Under the pieces are notes generated by a model. It ran no database searches. It was not told where the DNA came from and saw only the letters and a program-made list of their open reading frames with translations. The translations under genes were made by a program, and so were the position numbers. Positions 16,443 through 24,414 of a DNA stretch of 64,000 bases are shown in pieces (the first letter of the stretch is position 1; every line of letters starts with the position of its first letter). The DNA comes from Anaerolineae bacterium (GTDB lineage Bacteria; Chloroflexota; Anaerolineae; Aggregatilineales; Phototrophicaceae), in the NCBI GenBank assembly GCA_022841825.1, contig JALHQT010000004.1, positions 186,001 through 250,000 on the forward strand, given 5' to 3'.

Positions 16443-17711
16443 TTAGCGGTCGCTATCGCCCAGCACACAGTCGATGCTGCCGACAATCGCCACCAGGTCC
16501 GCGATCATATGTCCCTGCGACATCTTGCCCAGAGCGCTGATGTGCATGAACGAAGGTGTCTTAAAGCGCACACGGCGCGGCTTGGGTCCGCCTGTGCCGT
16601 GCAGGTAACAGCCGATTTCGCCGCGCGGGCTTTCAATCGCCATGTACACCTCTTCGTCTGGAAGCGAGAAACCCTCCGTCCACAGCTTGAAGTGGTGGAT
16701 GACCGCTTCCATGCTGCGACCCAGTTCGGCGCGCGGCGGCGGGACGAACTTGCGGTTGTCCGAGCGGAAGCTGCCCTTGGCAGCGCCCAGTCGCTTGATC
16801 GCCTGTTTGAGGATGCGGGTGCTCTCGCGCATTTCATGCATACGAATGATGTAGCGGTCGTAGACATCGCCATGCTCGCCCAGGGGGACGTTGAATTCGT
16901 AGTTCTCATAGCTCATGTACGGCTCTGCCTTGCGAATGTCCCAGTTGATGCCGCTGGCGCGCAGACAGGGACCGGTCAGACCCCAGGCGAGGGCATCTTC
17001 CGGCTCGACAACACCGATGCCCTGGGTGCGATCTCTCCAGATCGGGTTGTTGGTCAGCAGCAGCTCGTATTCATCGACCTTCTGCGGGAAGTAGCCGAGG
17101 AACTTTTCCAGCGCAGGCAGGAAATCGGGCGGCAGGTCGCGCCAGACACCGCCAGGGCGCATGTAACTGGTCATCATGCGCTGCCCACTCAGCATCTCGA
17201 ACATGTCGAGGATGACTTCGCGCTCGCGGAAGGCGTAAAGGAACACGCTCATCGCGCCCAGGTCGAGGGCGTGTGTGCCAAGCCAGACGAGATGGCTGTT
17301 CAGACGGGTCAGTTCGAGGCAGATGATGCGGATGACCTGCGCGCGCTCTGGGACATCGATCCCGCCGAGTTTTTCGACCGCCATGCAGAAGACGGCGTTG
17401 TTGGACATCGGCGCGAGATAATCCATGCGGTCGGTGAGCGTGACACCCTTTTCGTACTGCTTGGCTTCGATGTTCTTCTCAATGCCGGTGTGCAGGAAGC
17501 CAACATCGGGCAGGCAGGTGACGATTTCCTCGCCATCCAGCTCCAGCAGCAGACGAAGCACGCCGTGTGTGCTGGGATGATGCGGTCCCAGGTTGAGCAG
17601 CATCGTTTCGCCCGTAATGGCGCGGTCGGAGACCAAGCCACGCAGCGCGTCGAGATCGCCCTGCCACTCTGCCATGCCGTCGGCGGACGGGCGCGACAAT
17701 TCCATTACCAT
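16443..17711 (-). CDS. nuoD: NADH-quinone oxidoreductase subunit D
   Basis: A 422-residue (49-kDa-type) subunit that forms the quinone pocket with NuoB. Motifs: NLGPHHPSTHGVLRLLLELD (loop with the conserved quinone-contacting His), GIEKNIEAKQYEKGVTLTDR, RPGGVWRDLP, ESPRGEIGCYLHGTG and a C-terminal VGSIDCVLGDSDR. The catalytic-site residues expected of NuoD look intact. An extra N-terminal stretch of about 25 residues precedes the usual start. It lies 18 bases after nuoC. Confidence 0.97.
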   Translation of the reverse strand: MVMELSRPSADGMAEWQGDLDALRGLVSDRAITGETMLLNLGPHHPSTHGVLRLLLELDGEEIVTCLPDVGFLHTGIEKNIEAKQYEKGVTLTDRMDYLAPMSNNAVFCMAVEKLGGIDVPERAQVIRIICLELTRLNSHLVWLGTHALDLGAMSVFLYAFREREVILDMFEMLSGQRMMTSYMRPGGVWRDLPPDFLPALEKFLGYFPQKVDEYELLLTNNPIWRDRTQGIGVVEPEDALAWGLTGPCLRASGINWDIRKAEPYMSYENYEFNVPLGEHGDVYDRYIIRMHEMRESTRILKQAIKRLGAAKGSFRSDNRKFVPPPRAELGRSMEAVIHHFKLWTEGFSLPDEEVYMAIESPRGEIGCYLHGTGGPKPRRVRFKTPSFMHISALGKMSQGHMIADLVAIVGSIDCVLGDSDR

Positions 17712-17729
17712 AACGTGAAAACTCCCGTC

Positions 17730-18269
17730 TTACTCTTTGGCAAAAGGCTTGTGCTTGGCGATGTCCTCAACATTGAAGGAGAACATCACGGTTTCGTAAC
17801 CGAGCGGGTAGTCGCGGCGGTGCGGGTGTCCGTTCCAGTCTTCGGGCATGAGGACACGGCGCAGGTCGGGGTGCCCGTCGAAGGTGATGCCCATCATGTC
17901 AAAGGCTTCACGTTCGAGCCAGTTCGCCCCGGGGAAGACCTCGGTGACGGTCGGCACAGTCGGGTCATCTTCAAAAAGATAGACCTTGACGCGCAGACGG
18001 CGGTTGTAAAGCATCGAATAGAGGTGATAACTGACGCCGAAGCGCTGTCCGTCATAGCGCGTCTCCGGGTAGTAATCCACCGGGCTGATGTCCGAGAGGA
18101 AGTTGTACACCAGCCCCTGGGTATCGCGCAGGGTGTGCAGCACCGCCTGAATCCGCAAGGGTTCGACGACGATGGTGGTCTCGTCACGGAAGGTTTTTAC
18201 GTCAAGCACCGCATCACCCAGCAGGCTTTTGAGCGCGCTGGCGGGGTCGAGAGCTTTGGGGATATTCAT
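17730..18269 (-). CDS. nuoC: NADH-quinone oxidoreductase subunit C
   Basis: A 179-residue (30-kDa-type) peripheral-arm subunit bridging NuoD and NuoB. The signature ANWLEREAFDMMGITFDGHP followed by DLRRVLMPEDWNGHPHRRDY is exact for the family. I chose the ATG giving MNIPKALDPA because it follows GGATAGG; an ATG four codons upstream (18281) is also possible. It is separate from nuoD, not fused. Confidence 0.96.
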   Translation of the reverse strand: MNIPKALDPASALKSLLGDAVLDVKTFRDETTIVVEPLRIQAVLHTLRDTQGLVYNFLSDISPVDYYPETRYDGQRFGVSYHLYSMLYNRRLRVKVYLFEDDPTVPTVTEVFPGANWLEREAFDMMGITFDGHPDLRRVLMPEDWNGHPHRRDYPLGYETVMFSFNVEDIAKHKPFAKE

Positions 18270-18321
18270 GTGCCTATCCATTCATGTGCGGAACCACGCG
18301 CAGATGTCCGCGTTCTACAGG

Positions 18322-18825
18322 TTATGCCTTCTGGGTGAATTCCATCCAGTCGGTAATGCGTTCGCCCTTGATCTTCTCGTGCAGCGTCATGATGCCGTGA
18401 ATGAGCTGTTCCGGGCGGGGCGGGCAGCCCGCAACATAGACATCCACCGGGATGATCTCATCGACACCCTGGACGATTGCGTAATTGTTGTAGACGCCAC
18501 CACACGAAGCGCAGTCGCCCATCGAAACGACGTACTTGGGTGAAGCCATTTGATCGTAGAGCTGGCGCAGCACAGGTGCCATCTTGCGAGTGACACGCCC
18601 TGCCACGATGATCAGATCGCTCTGACGCGGACTGGCGCGGTTCAGTTCCATGCCAAAACGCGACATATCATAATTCGATGCCTGGGTGCTCATCATTTCG
18701 ATGGCACAGCATGCCAGTCCAAACAGAAGGGGCCACATCGCTCCGGTGCGACCCCAGTTGACTGCTGTTTCGAGCGTGGTCGTAACCACGCCGAGGTTGC
18801 CGAGCTTAGACGATACTACTCCCAT
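18322..18825 (-). CDS. nuoB: NADH-quinone oxidoreductase subunit B (cluster N2)
   Basis: A 167-residue subunit holding the terminal 4Fe-4S cluster N2, next to the quinone site. Ligands: the tandem cysteines in [26 protein letters not shown] and [13 protein letters not shown] chose the ATG with GGAG at 7 bases ([10 protein letters not shown]). A GTG at 18846 would lengthen it by 7 residues without a ribosome binding site. The start overlaps the end of nuoA by 10 bases, so the two are translationally coupled. Confidence 0.96.
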   Translation of the reverse strand: MGVVSSKLGNLGVVTTTLETAVNWGRTGAMWPLLFGLACCAIEMMSTQASNYDMSRFGMELNRASPRQSDLIIVAGRVTRKMAPVLRQLYDQMASPKYVVSMGDCASCGGVYNNYAIVQGVDEIIPVDVYVAGCPPRPEQLIHGIMTLHEKIKGERITDWMEFTQKA

Positions 18826-19178
18826 TCCAGCGCTCCAACCTTCCACTCGTAAATCAATCCGATTGTCAACACTCCAACGAAGATCAGCATAGCGATCAGG
18901 GCGTACAGTCCCATATCCCGGAATACAACCGCCCAGGGCAGAAAGAAGACGACTTCGATATCGAACAGGATGAAAAGAACGGCGATCAGGTAAAAGCGCA
19001 CCGAGTAACGACGGTTCGCGGGACCTATCGGCTTCATGCCGCTTTCGTAGGGAGCGGTCTTACGGGATGTGGGGCGGAACGGTCCAAACAGGAAAGACAG
19101 CACCGAAATCAGGATGGCGACCAAGACCGATATAGCGATCAAAGCGCCAATCGGCGCGAATTCACTTAATGCATTCAT
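18816..19178 (-). CDS. nuoA: NADH-quinone oxidoreductase subunit A
   Basis: A 120-residue, three-helix membrane subunit and first gene of the operon. [20 protein letters not shown] contains the TM1-2 loop with the conserved ESG, where some NuoA carry a cysteine in the loop. [20 protein letters not shown] carries the conserved acidic residues of TM2. The length is normal. A promoter-like sequence and an inverted repeat lie upstream. Confidence 0.97.
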   Translation of the reverse strand: MNALSEFAPIGALIAISVLVAILISVLSFLFGPFRPTSRKTAPYESGMKPIGPANRRYSVRFYLIAVLFILFDIEVVFFLPWAVVFRDMGLYALIAMLIFVGVLTIGLIYEWKVGALEWE

Positions 19179-19201
19179 GCATCACCTGTTGTACGTTCCG
19201 T

Positions 19202-19219
19202 TTGTTCAAAAAAGAACAA
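19202..19219. promoter_or_regulatory. Inverted repeat between nuo promoter and nuoA (candidate operator)
   Basis: TTGTTC-AAAAAA-GAACAA, a perfect 6+6 repeat about 14 bases downstream of the putative -10 box and 24 bases upstream of nuoA. It suits a dimeric repressor site or a small 5'-leader hairpin. The regulator is unknown. Confidence 0.45.
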
Positions 19220-19232
19220 TCAAAGTGAACTT

Positions 19233-19261
19233 AGGTTAACATGAAGGATGCACGAAGTCAA
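19233..19261 (-). promoter_or_regulatory. Putative sigma-70-type promoter of the nuo operon
   Basis: On the minus strand, TTGACT (19261-19256), a 17-base spacer and TAACCT (19238-19233). The -35 box is good and the -10 box is weak. It lies about 55 bases upstream of nuoA, in the only sizeable gap ahead of the operon. Confidence 0.5.
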
Positions 19262-19308
19262 GAAAATTAAGCGCTTGTAATGCTGCCCTCAAAACGCCTT
19301 ATTCAGGG

Positions 19309-20688
19309 TCAAAAAGCGCTCGATTTCGGGTGTGGGACGCGCGTAAGGCGGTCGATATCGGGGTTCTCTATCGTCATGATGGTTCCATCGAGCCACTGGA
19401 CTTCTAACCGTTCGACCGCCGTTGCATACCCCAGCCCGAAGTGGGCGACCGGCTCCATCTGACAAAGGTAACCGCTGCCCGCATCGATGGCGCGAATTTG
19501 TGTGCGCTCTCCCGCTGTCAGACGGACGACTGCCCCGCGCGCGGGCGCGCCCTGCGGCGTCAGCGGCAGCACGCGCAGATAATGGTGATGGGTCGGATGC
19601 GTGCGGTAGAAGGTCAGCGGTTGCAGCCCGGATTCTCCATGCGCGATCAGCAGCTCAAGCTGACCGTCATCGTCAAAATCGGCGACGGCGGCGCCGGTGC
19701 CCAAGCCGCCCGGTTCGGCAGCGTCACCAATGTCAATCGGCACCCAGGTGCCTTCACGTTGGGCGAACAGACGGTTCGCCTCGCCCATACAGTTGAAGAA
19801 GATTTCTTCGTAACCGTCGTTATCGAAATCGGCGGCGATGACCGTGCGCACCCGGGCGGGCAGCGCCATATCAACAGGCGCGAGGTTCATGAAGGGACCA
19901 CTGTTCTGCTGGCAGAACAGGCGATGCCCACCTTCCCAGTTGCCGATGACGAGATCGAACAAGCCATCGTTATTGGCATCCAGCACGCAGATCCCGCGCG
20001 CGTTTTCGAAAGGGTCGGCGACCCCCATCTCGATCCCAATCTCGTCAAACGTGCCATCACCCGCGTTGCGGAAGAGGAAGTTCGGTCCGCCCTCGTTGCC
20101 GGCGAAGATGTCCATCCGCTGTGTCAGCAGCGGCAGCGCCACCACACTGCGCCCGCCTGTCGTGAAGGCGAGCCGCGCTTGCGGCGCGACATCGCGCAGG
20201 ATGCCGTCGTCATCCAGTTCGTACAGCCGCATGGGTCCACCGTAGTTGGCGATGAAGAAGCCGTACTGCCCATTGCCGGCGCGGTCAACACAGCCGACCG
20301 AGCGTCCGGCGGTCAGGTTGAGCACGCCGCGATTGACGGGGAGCGAGAAGAGATCCGTCCAGCGCCCGTCGACGCGATCGAAAAGGCGGTCTGCAAAGCG
20401 CTTTACGCCTGCGAAACTGTCGGTGTTAAGGACGTAGATTTCCTCGTCCCCGTCGCCATCCAAGTCACAGGCGGCGACGCCGATTGCCTGGCGGTTCTGA
20501 TCTGCCAGCGACGGCGGCGCGACATCCACGAAACCATCGCCGACCCATTTGAGGACAAGATTCGGGAAGCCGGAGAATCCTGCGACGAATGCCTCGAAGC
20601 GATCATCACCATCCAGGTCGCAAATGGCGATTCCGTAGTTGAGTTGTGCGGGATTATGGCGCAGTGCAGACGAGCGATCCAGGAACAT
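19309..20688 (-). CDS. FG-GAP/VCBS-repeat beta-propeller with ASPIC/UnbV C-terminal domain
   Basis: A 459-residue protein. Multiple repeats of about 50-60 residues carry calcium-binding DxDxDG-type motifs (CDLDGDDRFEAF, CDLDGDGDEEIYVLN, LDANNDGLFDLVIGN, ADFDNDGYEEIFFN, ADFDDDGQLELLIAH), as in integrin-like seven-blade propellers. The last about 70 residues (RGAVVRLTAGERTQIRAIDA, AVERLEVQWLDGT) match the UnbV/ASPIC domain. Such proteins are usually secreted, but no signal peptide precedes MFLDRSSALRHN, so its location is uncertain. The gene stands alone ahead of the nuo operon. Its binding partner is unknown. Confidence 0.88.
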   Translation of the reverse strand: MFLDRSSALRHNPAQLNYGIAICDLDGDDRFEAFVAGFSGFPNLVLKWVGDGFVDVAPPSLADQNRQAIGVAACDLDGDGDEEIYVLNTDSFAGVKRFADRLFDRVDGRWTDLFSLPVNRGVLNLTAGRSVGCVDRAGNGQYGFFIANYGGPMRLYELDDDGILRDVAPQARLAFTTGGRSVVALPLLTQRMDIFAGNEGGPNFLFRNAGDGTFDEIGIEMGVADPFENARGICVLDANNDGLFDLVIGNWEGGHRLFCQQNSGPFMNLAPVDMALPARVRTVIAADFDNDGYEEIFFNCMGEANRLFAQREGTWVPIDIGDAAEPGGLGTGAAVADFDDDGQLELLIAHGESGLQPLTFYRTHPTHHHYLRVLPLTPQGAPARGAVVRLTAGERTQIRAIDAGSGYLCQMEPVAHFGLGYATAVERLEVQWLDGTIMTIENPDIDRLTRVPHPKSSAF

Positions 20689-20765
20689 GTAGCGTAGACC
20701 TCATCGCAATCAGCGTATTTGTCCGGTTTGTTGACACTCGATGATACCTCATCCGCTGGCACGCG

Positions 20766-21755
20766 CTATCCACGCATGTGGAACTGCATGATGCCGCCTT
20801 CGGCAAAGCCGAGCGCTTCGTAGAAGGCTTTCACACGTTCGTTGGCGCGGTCGGTGTTGACCATCACATGATGAAGCTGCAAGCGATCCGCGCGTTTGAG
20901 GACGGCGGCGAGCAGTGCCGCGCCCACCCCCCGGCGCTGGTAGGTCGGCAGCACCGCCATGTCGTTGATGAAGCCGCGTCCTTCCGTCAGCCCGCGCACG
21001 ATGGATAGCGCGATGAAGCCGATTAGGATGGGCGGCTGCTGGCGCGCCTGGGCGACGAAGACCTCGACCCCATTTGCCTCGCGGAAGCGCAGGGTGACAT
21101 CGCGCCACTGGTCGCGCGAAAGATCGCGGTTGCCGGGGATGAGATGCAGCAGCGCCATCATCTCGTTGATGTCGCCCGCTTCTGCGGGTCGGATAATGAA
21201 GTCCGCTTCCTCATCGTCCTGCTCACGCGGGACGGCGGCTGGTTGGCTGTCCTCATGCGCCTGTTCGCGCAGATACTGTGCGATGGCTTCGCGATGGGTG
21301 CGGAAGGGGAGGGTAGGCAGTTCCGCAAGCTGGAACACACGCGCTTCCGTCGCATCATCGCCTGCGCGCAGTTCACCGCCGATGGGGCGGGCGCGGAAGA
21401 ATATCATGATGCCGCTGATCGGCGGACCTTCCGGGAAGGAATTGACCCCGGCAAGCTCGATGATCTCGCACTTCAGCCCGGTTTCTTCTTGTGCCTCGCG
21501 CAGCGCGCCGTCTTCAGCGCTTTCGTCGGCTTCGATGAAACCACTGGGCAGCGTCCATTCATCTTTGTGCGGGGGATTGAGCCGCTTGATCAGCACAATG
21601 CCGCCCTCGTGCTCGATGATGATGCCGACGGCAGGGACGGGATTGACGTAGTGGACGTAGCCGCAGTTGGCGCAGCTCTGCCGCTTGCGCCCGCTGTCCT
21701 CGCGCCATTCCAGTTTTTGCCCACAGACTGGGCAGAAGATCAGCTCCTTAGCCAT
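20766..21755 (-). CDS. Nudix hydrolase fused to a GNAT acetyltransferase
   Basis: A 329-residue two-domain protein. Residues 1-35 form a zinc ribbon (FCPVCGQKLEW ... CANCGY), as in NudC-like and related Nudix proteins. The Nudix box (GFIEADESAEDGALREAQEETGL; pattern G-x5-E-x7-REUxEExGU) is intact, so pyrophosphohydrolase activity is likely. Residues about 185-329 are a GNAT fold with the acetyl-CoA loop YQRRGVGAALL and a C-terminal YEALGF motif. The substrates of both halves are unknown. The start overlaps the end of the arginase-family gene by 8 bases, suggesting co-translation. Confidence 0.9.
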   Translation of the reverse strand: MAKELIFCPVCGQKLEWREDSGRKRQSCANCGYVHYVNPVPAVGIIIEHEGGIVLIKRLNPPHKDEWTLPSGFIEADESAEDGALREAQEETGLKCEIIELAGVNSFPEGPPISGIMIFFRARPIGGELRAGDDATEARVFQLAELPTLPFRTHREAIAQYLREQAHEDSQPAAVPREQDDEEADFIIRPAEAGDINEMMALLHLIPGNRDLSRDQWRDVTLRFREANGVEVFVAQARQQPPILIGFIALSIVRGLTEGRGFINDMAVLPTYQRRGVGAALLAAVLKRADRLQLHHVMVNTDRANERVKAFYEALGFAEGGIMQFHMRG

Positions 21756-22665
21756 CGATCACCTGGAACGTATCCACCAGGAAATTGACAAATCCGCGCG
21801 CCAGGCTGCCATCCGGGTCCTTGTCGGGGTCGAAAATGGTGATGTTCATGCCGACTGCCAGGTCGGAGTTTGTCAGCGCGCGCAGCAGGCGACCCAGCTC
21901 CAGGTAGTTCATGCCACCCGCCATGGGGGAGTCTACGGCAGGCATGATGGCGGGATCGAGCACGTCGAGGTCGAGGTGGATGAAGAAGCCCGCCACCGCC
22001 GTTTCGTCGTAGCGCTCGACCAGGTGCTGGACGACGCTGGGGATGGTGATCTCACGCATCTTATCCAGCGTGACCATCTGAATCTGTGTCTTGAAGATGT
22101 GTGGGGCGGGATAACGCGCTGGGTCGGTGACATCGCGGTTTCCGATGATCCAGACATCATTGTCGCGCACCAGCGGCTTAAGCCCGCCAATATTGGTCAG
22201 CACTTCGGGACCATAACCCGTCGCCAGTGCAAGATCCATGCCTGCCGCGCCGCCTGTGCGCGAGGTTTGCGGCGTATGGAAATCGGTGTGCGCGTCAATG
22301 AAGACCAAGCCGTAGCGTCCCAGCTTGCGCAGCGCCAGCGCTGAACCGAGCAGGATGCTGCAATCGCCGCCAACCACGATGGTGAACTGATCGCGGCGCA
22401 CTTCGCGCCCGACCATCTCAGCAAGTCGCACGCTGAAGCCGCGTATCGCAGCCGAATTTCGGATGCCAGTCTCCGGTTCGATGGCGGGATGGTAGACCGG
22501 CGGATCAAGACGACCGGCGTTCTGCGCGCGTAACCGAGAGGCGATCTGCGCTTCGCGGAAGGCGTCGGGCGCGCGCCCCGTGCCAGGAGCCTTGCCCTGT
22601 GCAGTAGGCATCAATCCGAGATTGGACGGGGCTTCAATGATGGTTATGTTGCGTTTGCGTGGCAA
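21748..22665 (-). CDS. Arginase/agmatinase-family ureohydrolase
   Basis: A 305-residue binuclear-manganese hydrolase fold (arginase, agmatinase, formimidoylglutamase family). Motifs: GGDCSILLG, FIDAHTDFHTP and HLDLDVLDPAIMPAVDSP. The DAHxD and DxDxxDP ligands are intact. In the first motif the family's usual metal-binding His (GGDHS) is Cys, which also occurs in some divergent members. The substrate cannot be named. It overlaps the Nudix-GNAT gene downstream. Confidence 0.88.
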   Translation of the reverse strand: MPRKRNITIIEAPSNLGLMPTAQGKAPGTGRAPDAFREAQIASRLRAQNAGRLDPPVYHPAIEPETGIRNSAAIRGFSVRLAEMVGREVRRDQFTIVVGGDCSILLGSALALRKLGRYGLVFIDAHTDFHTPQTSRTGGAAGMDLALATGYGPEVLTNIGGLKPLVRDNDVWIIGNRDVTDPARYPAPHIFKTQIQMVTLDKMREITIPSVVQHLVERYDETAVAGFFIHLDLDVLDPAIMPAVDSPMAGGMNYLELGRLLRALTNSDLAVGMNITIFDPDKDPDGSLARGFVNFLVDTFQVIDG

Positions 22666-22683
22666 GGCGGGTCCGTCCTTTCA

Positions 22684-22707
22684 GGCGAGTTATCGGTTCG
22701 CCCCTAC
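22684..22707. repeat. GTAGGGGCG-family repeat, degenerate (copy 6)
   Basis: The arms GGCGA and TCGCC with a CGCCCCTAC right end, between rpoD and the arginase-family gene. Called by end sequence and intergenic position. Confidence 0.45.
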
Positions 22708-22713
22708 ATGCCT

Positions 22714-24348
22714 CTACATCTCAAGGTAGTCGCGCAGTTGGCGACTGCGGGTAGGGTGGCGAAGTTTGCGCAGCGCTTTTGCCTCAATCTGGCGGATGCG
22801 CTCGCGCGTCACCCCGAAGTGCTTGCCGACCTCTTCAAGTGTGTGATCCTGTCCGTCGGTCAGCCCAAAGCGCATTTCCAGCACTTCGCGCTCGCGTTCG
22901 CTGAGGACGCCAAGCGCCGAGCGAATCTGCTCCTTGAGGAGTTGGCGACTGGCGGCATCGACGGGTCCGACGATTTTATCGTCTTCGATGAAATCGCCGA
23001 GCAGGCTGTTGTCTTCCTGCCCAATGGGCATCTCCAGGCTCATCGGCTCCTGAGAGAGGCGCATGATCTTGCGGACTTTTTGCGCGGCGCGGCGCAGTTT
23101 GCGGTTTAACCCCGCGTCCATCCGCGCGCCGTCACGACGGATCAGCTTGATGGCGTCGGTTTCGTCGCGGGTCAGGAAGTCCATTTCGAGCGCAATCTGC
23201 TCCGCGCTGGGTTCCGCGCCAAGCTCCTGCGTGAGCTGCCGCTGAACACGCATCAGGCGGTTGATAGTCTCGACCATGTGAACGGGGATGCGGATGGTGC
23301 GCGCCTGGTCAGCGATGGCGCGGCTGATCGCCTGGCGTATCCACCAGGTTGCATAGGTGCTGAACTTGAAGCCTTTGGTGTGCTCGAACTTGGCGACGGC
23401 GCGCAGCAGCCCAATGTTGCCTTCCTGGATCAGATCGAGGAAGTTGATGCCGCGCCCCATGTAGCGCTTGGCGACGCTGACGACCAGGCGCAGGTTGGCG
23501 CGCGTTAGGGCTTCGGCGGCGCTTTCGGATTTGCGGTCGATCCCCTCGTGCATATCGGGGAGCGCCTCGATGCCGAGTTCATCCGCCTTCAGCCATTCGT
23601 CGAAGCGTTCCTGGCTGGGCAGCGCACCTTCTTTGTCGTAGGCGCGGCGGATCTGCACCTGCTCGGCAAGCGGGATGAGGTAGAGCGCGTGGACGACCTC
23701 GAAGAAAGCAGTGGCAAGTTCGTTCCAGCGCTCGTCACGACCCCATTCCCGCTGCCGCAGATAGTCGCGGATGTAGGAGGTGCTGCTGACATCCCAGTCA
23801 TCGGTCACGCCCTGCATTTCCGCGATCACGGATTTGAGCTGCGGAGGGTCGAGTTTGAAGCTCTGCGCCATCTTCAGGACCGCTTCCCAGTGGCTTTTGA
23901 GATGGGCATATGCCGCCTGGGTGATCTCGGTGAAGTCGGGCAGCGGTTTGTCTGCCGGGCGCGGCTTGGTGCACAGCTCGTCGCTGAGCGCACTGATCAG
24001 TCGCTCTGCTGCGATTTGTGTACTCAGCCACGTCTCGCGATTCGAGTCGAGCAGGGGAACCTGCCCGATTTCCTTAAGATACATGCGCACCGGATCATCC
24101 GCCAGCGCGAAAGCATCCATGCGGGCGGCTTCCATGAGCGCATCTTCTTCCAGGTCGCCCATGTCTTCGTCAAAAGCAATGTCGCTCGGCTCGTCTTCGC
24201 GCAGCGCAAGCCCGTCGTCGAAGTCGTCGAAGTCGTCGTCTTCGGTATCCAAATCCGCCTGGGTTTCTTCGGCGTCGTCAGCGTTTACTTTCCGAAATTC
24301 ATCCGAAGTCCGAATGTCCTGGCTTCGTTTGCTTCGTTTTTTCGTCAT
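22714..24348 (-). CDS. rpoD: Primary RNA polymerase sigma factor (RpoD/SigA)
   Basis: A 544-residue housekeeping sigma factor that directs RNA polymerase to -35/-10 promoters. An acidic N-terminus is followed by region 1.2 ([17 protein letters not shown]), a non-conserved region, and region 2 ([40 protein letters not shown]). Region 3 and region 4 ([35 protein letters not shown]) complete it. The non-conserved region of about 170 residues between 1.2 and 2 is intermediate in size. It lies 66 bases after dnaG on the same strand, the classic dnaG-rpoD arrangement with order dnaG then rpoD, but no rpsU is seen. Confidence 0.97.
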   Translation of the reverse strand: MTKKRSKRSQDIRTSDEFRKVNADDAEETQADLDTEDDDFDDFDDGLALREDEPSDIAFDEDMGDLEEDALMEAARMDAFALADDPVRMYLKEIGQVPLLDSNRETWLSTQIAAERLISALSDELCTKPRPADKPLPDFTEITQAAYAHLKSHWEAVLKMAQSFKLDPPQLKSVIAEMQGVTDDWDVSSTSYIRDYLRQREWGRDERWNELATAFFEVVHALYLIPLAEQVQIRRAYDKEGALPSQERFDEWLKADELGIEALPDMHEGIDRKSESAAEALTRANLRLVVSVAKRYMGRGINFLDLIQEGNIGLLRAVAKFEHTKGFKFSTYATWWIRQAISRAIADQARTIRIPVHMVETINRLMRVQRQLTQELGAEPSAEQIALEMDFLTRDETDAIKLIRRDGARMDAGLNRKLRRAAQKVRKIMRLSQEPMSLEMPIGQEDNSLLGDFIEDDKIVGPVDAASRQLLKEQIRSALGVLSEREREVLEMRFGLTDGQDHTLEEVGKHFGVTRERIRQIEAKALRKLRHPTRSRQLRDYLEM

Positions 24349-24414
24349 GGATCTTTCTCGATTCCGAATAGACAGGTTTTACACGGGTCACTGGGCTGGG
24401 CAATATCGCTAGGG

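Noticed and set aside
14646-18338. Long open frames opposite nuoF and nuoD-nuoC
   Set aside because: Antisense shadows in high-GC genes; the true subunits on the minus strand have all cofactor motifs.
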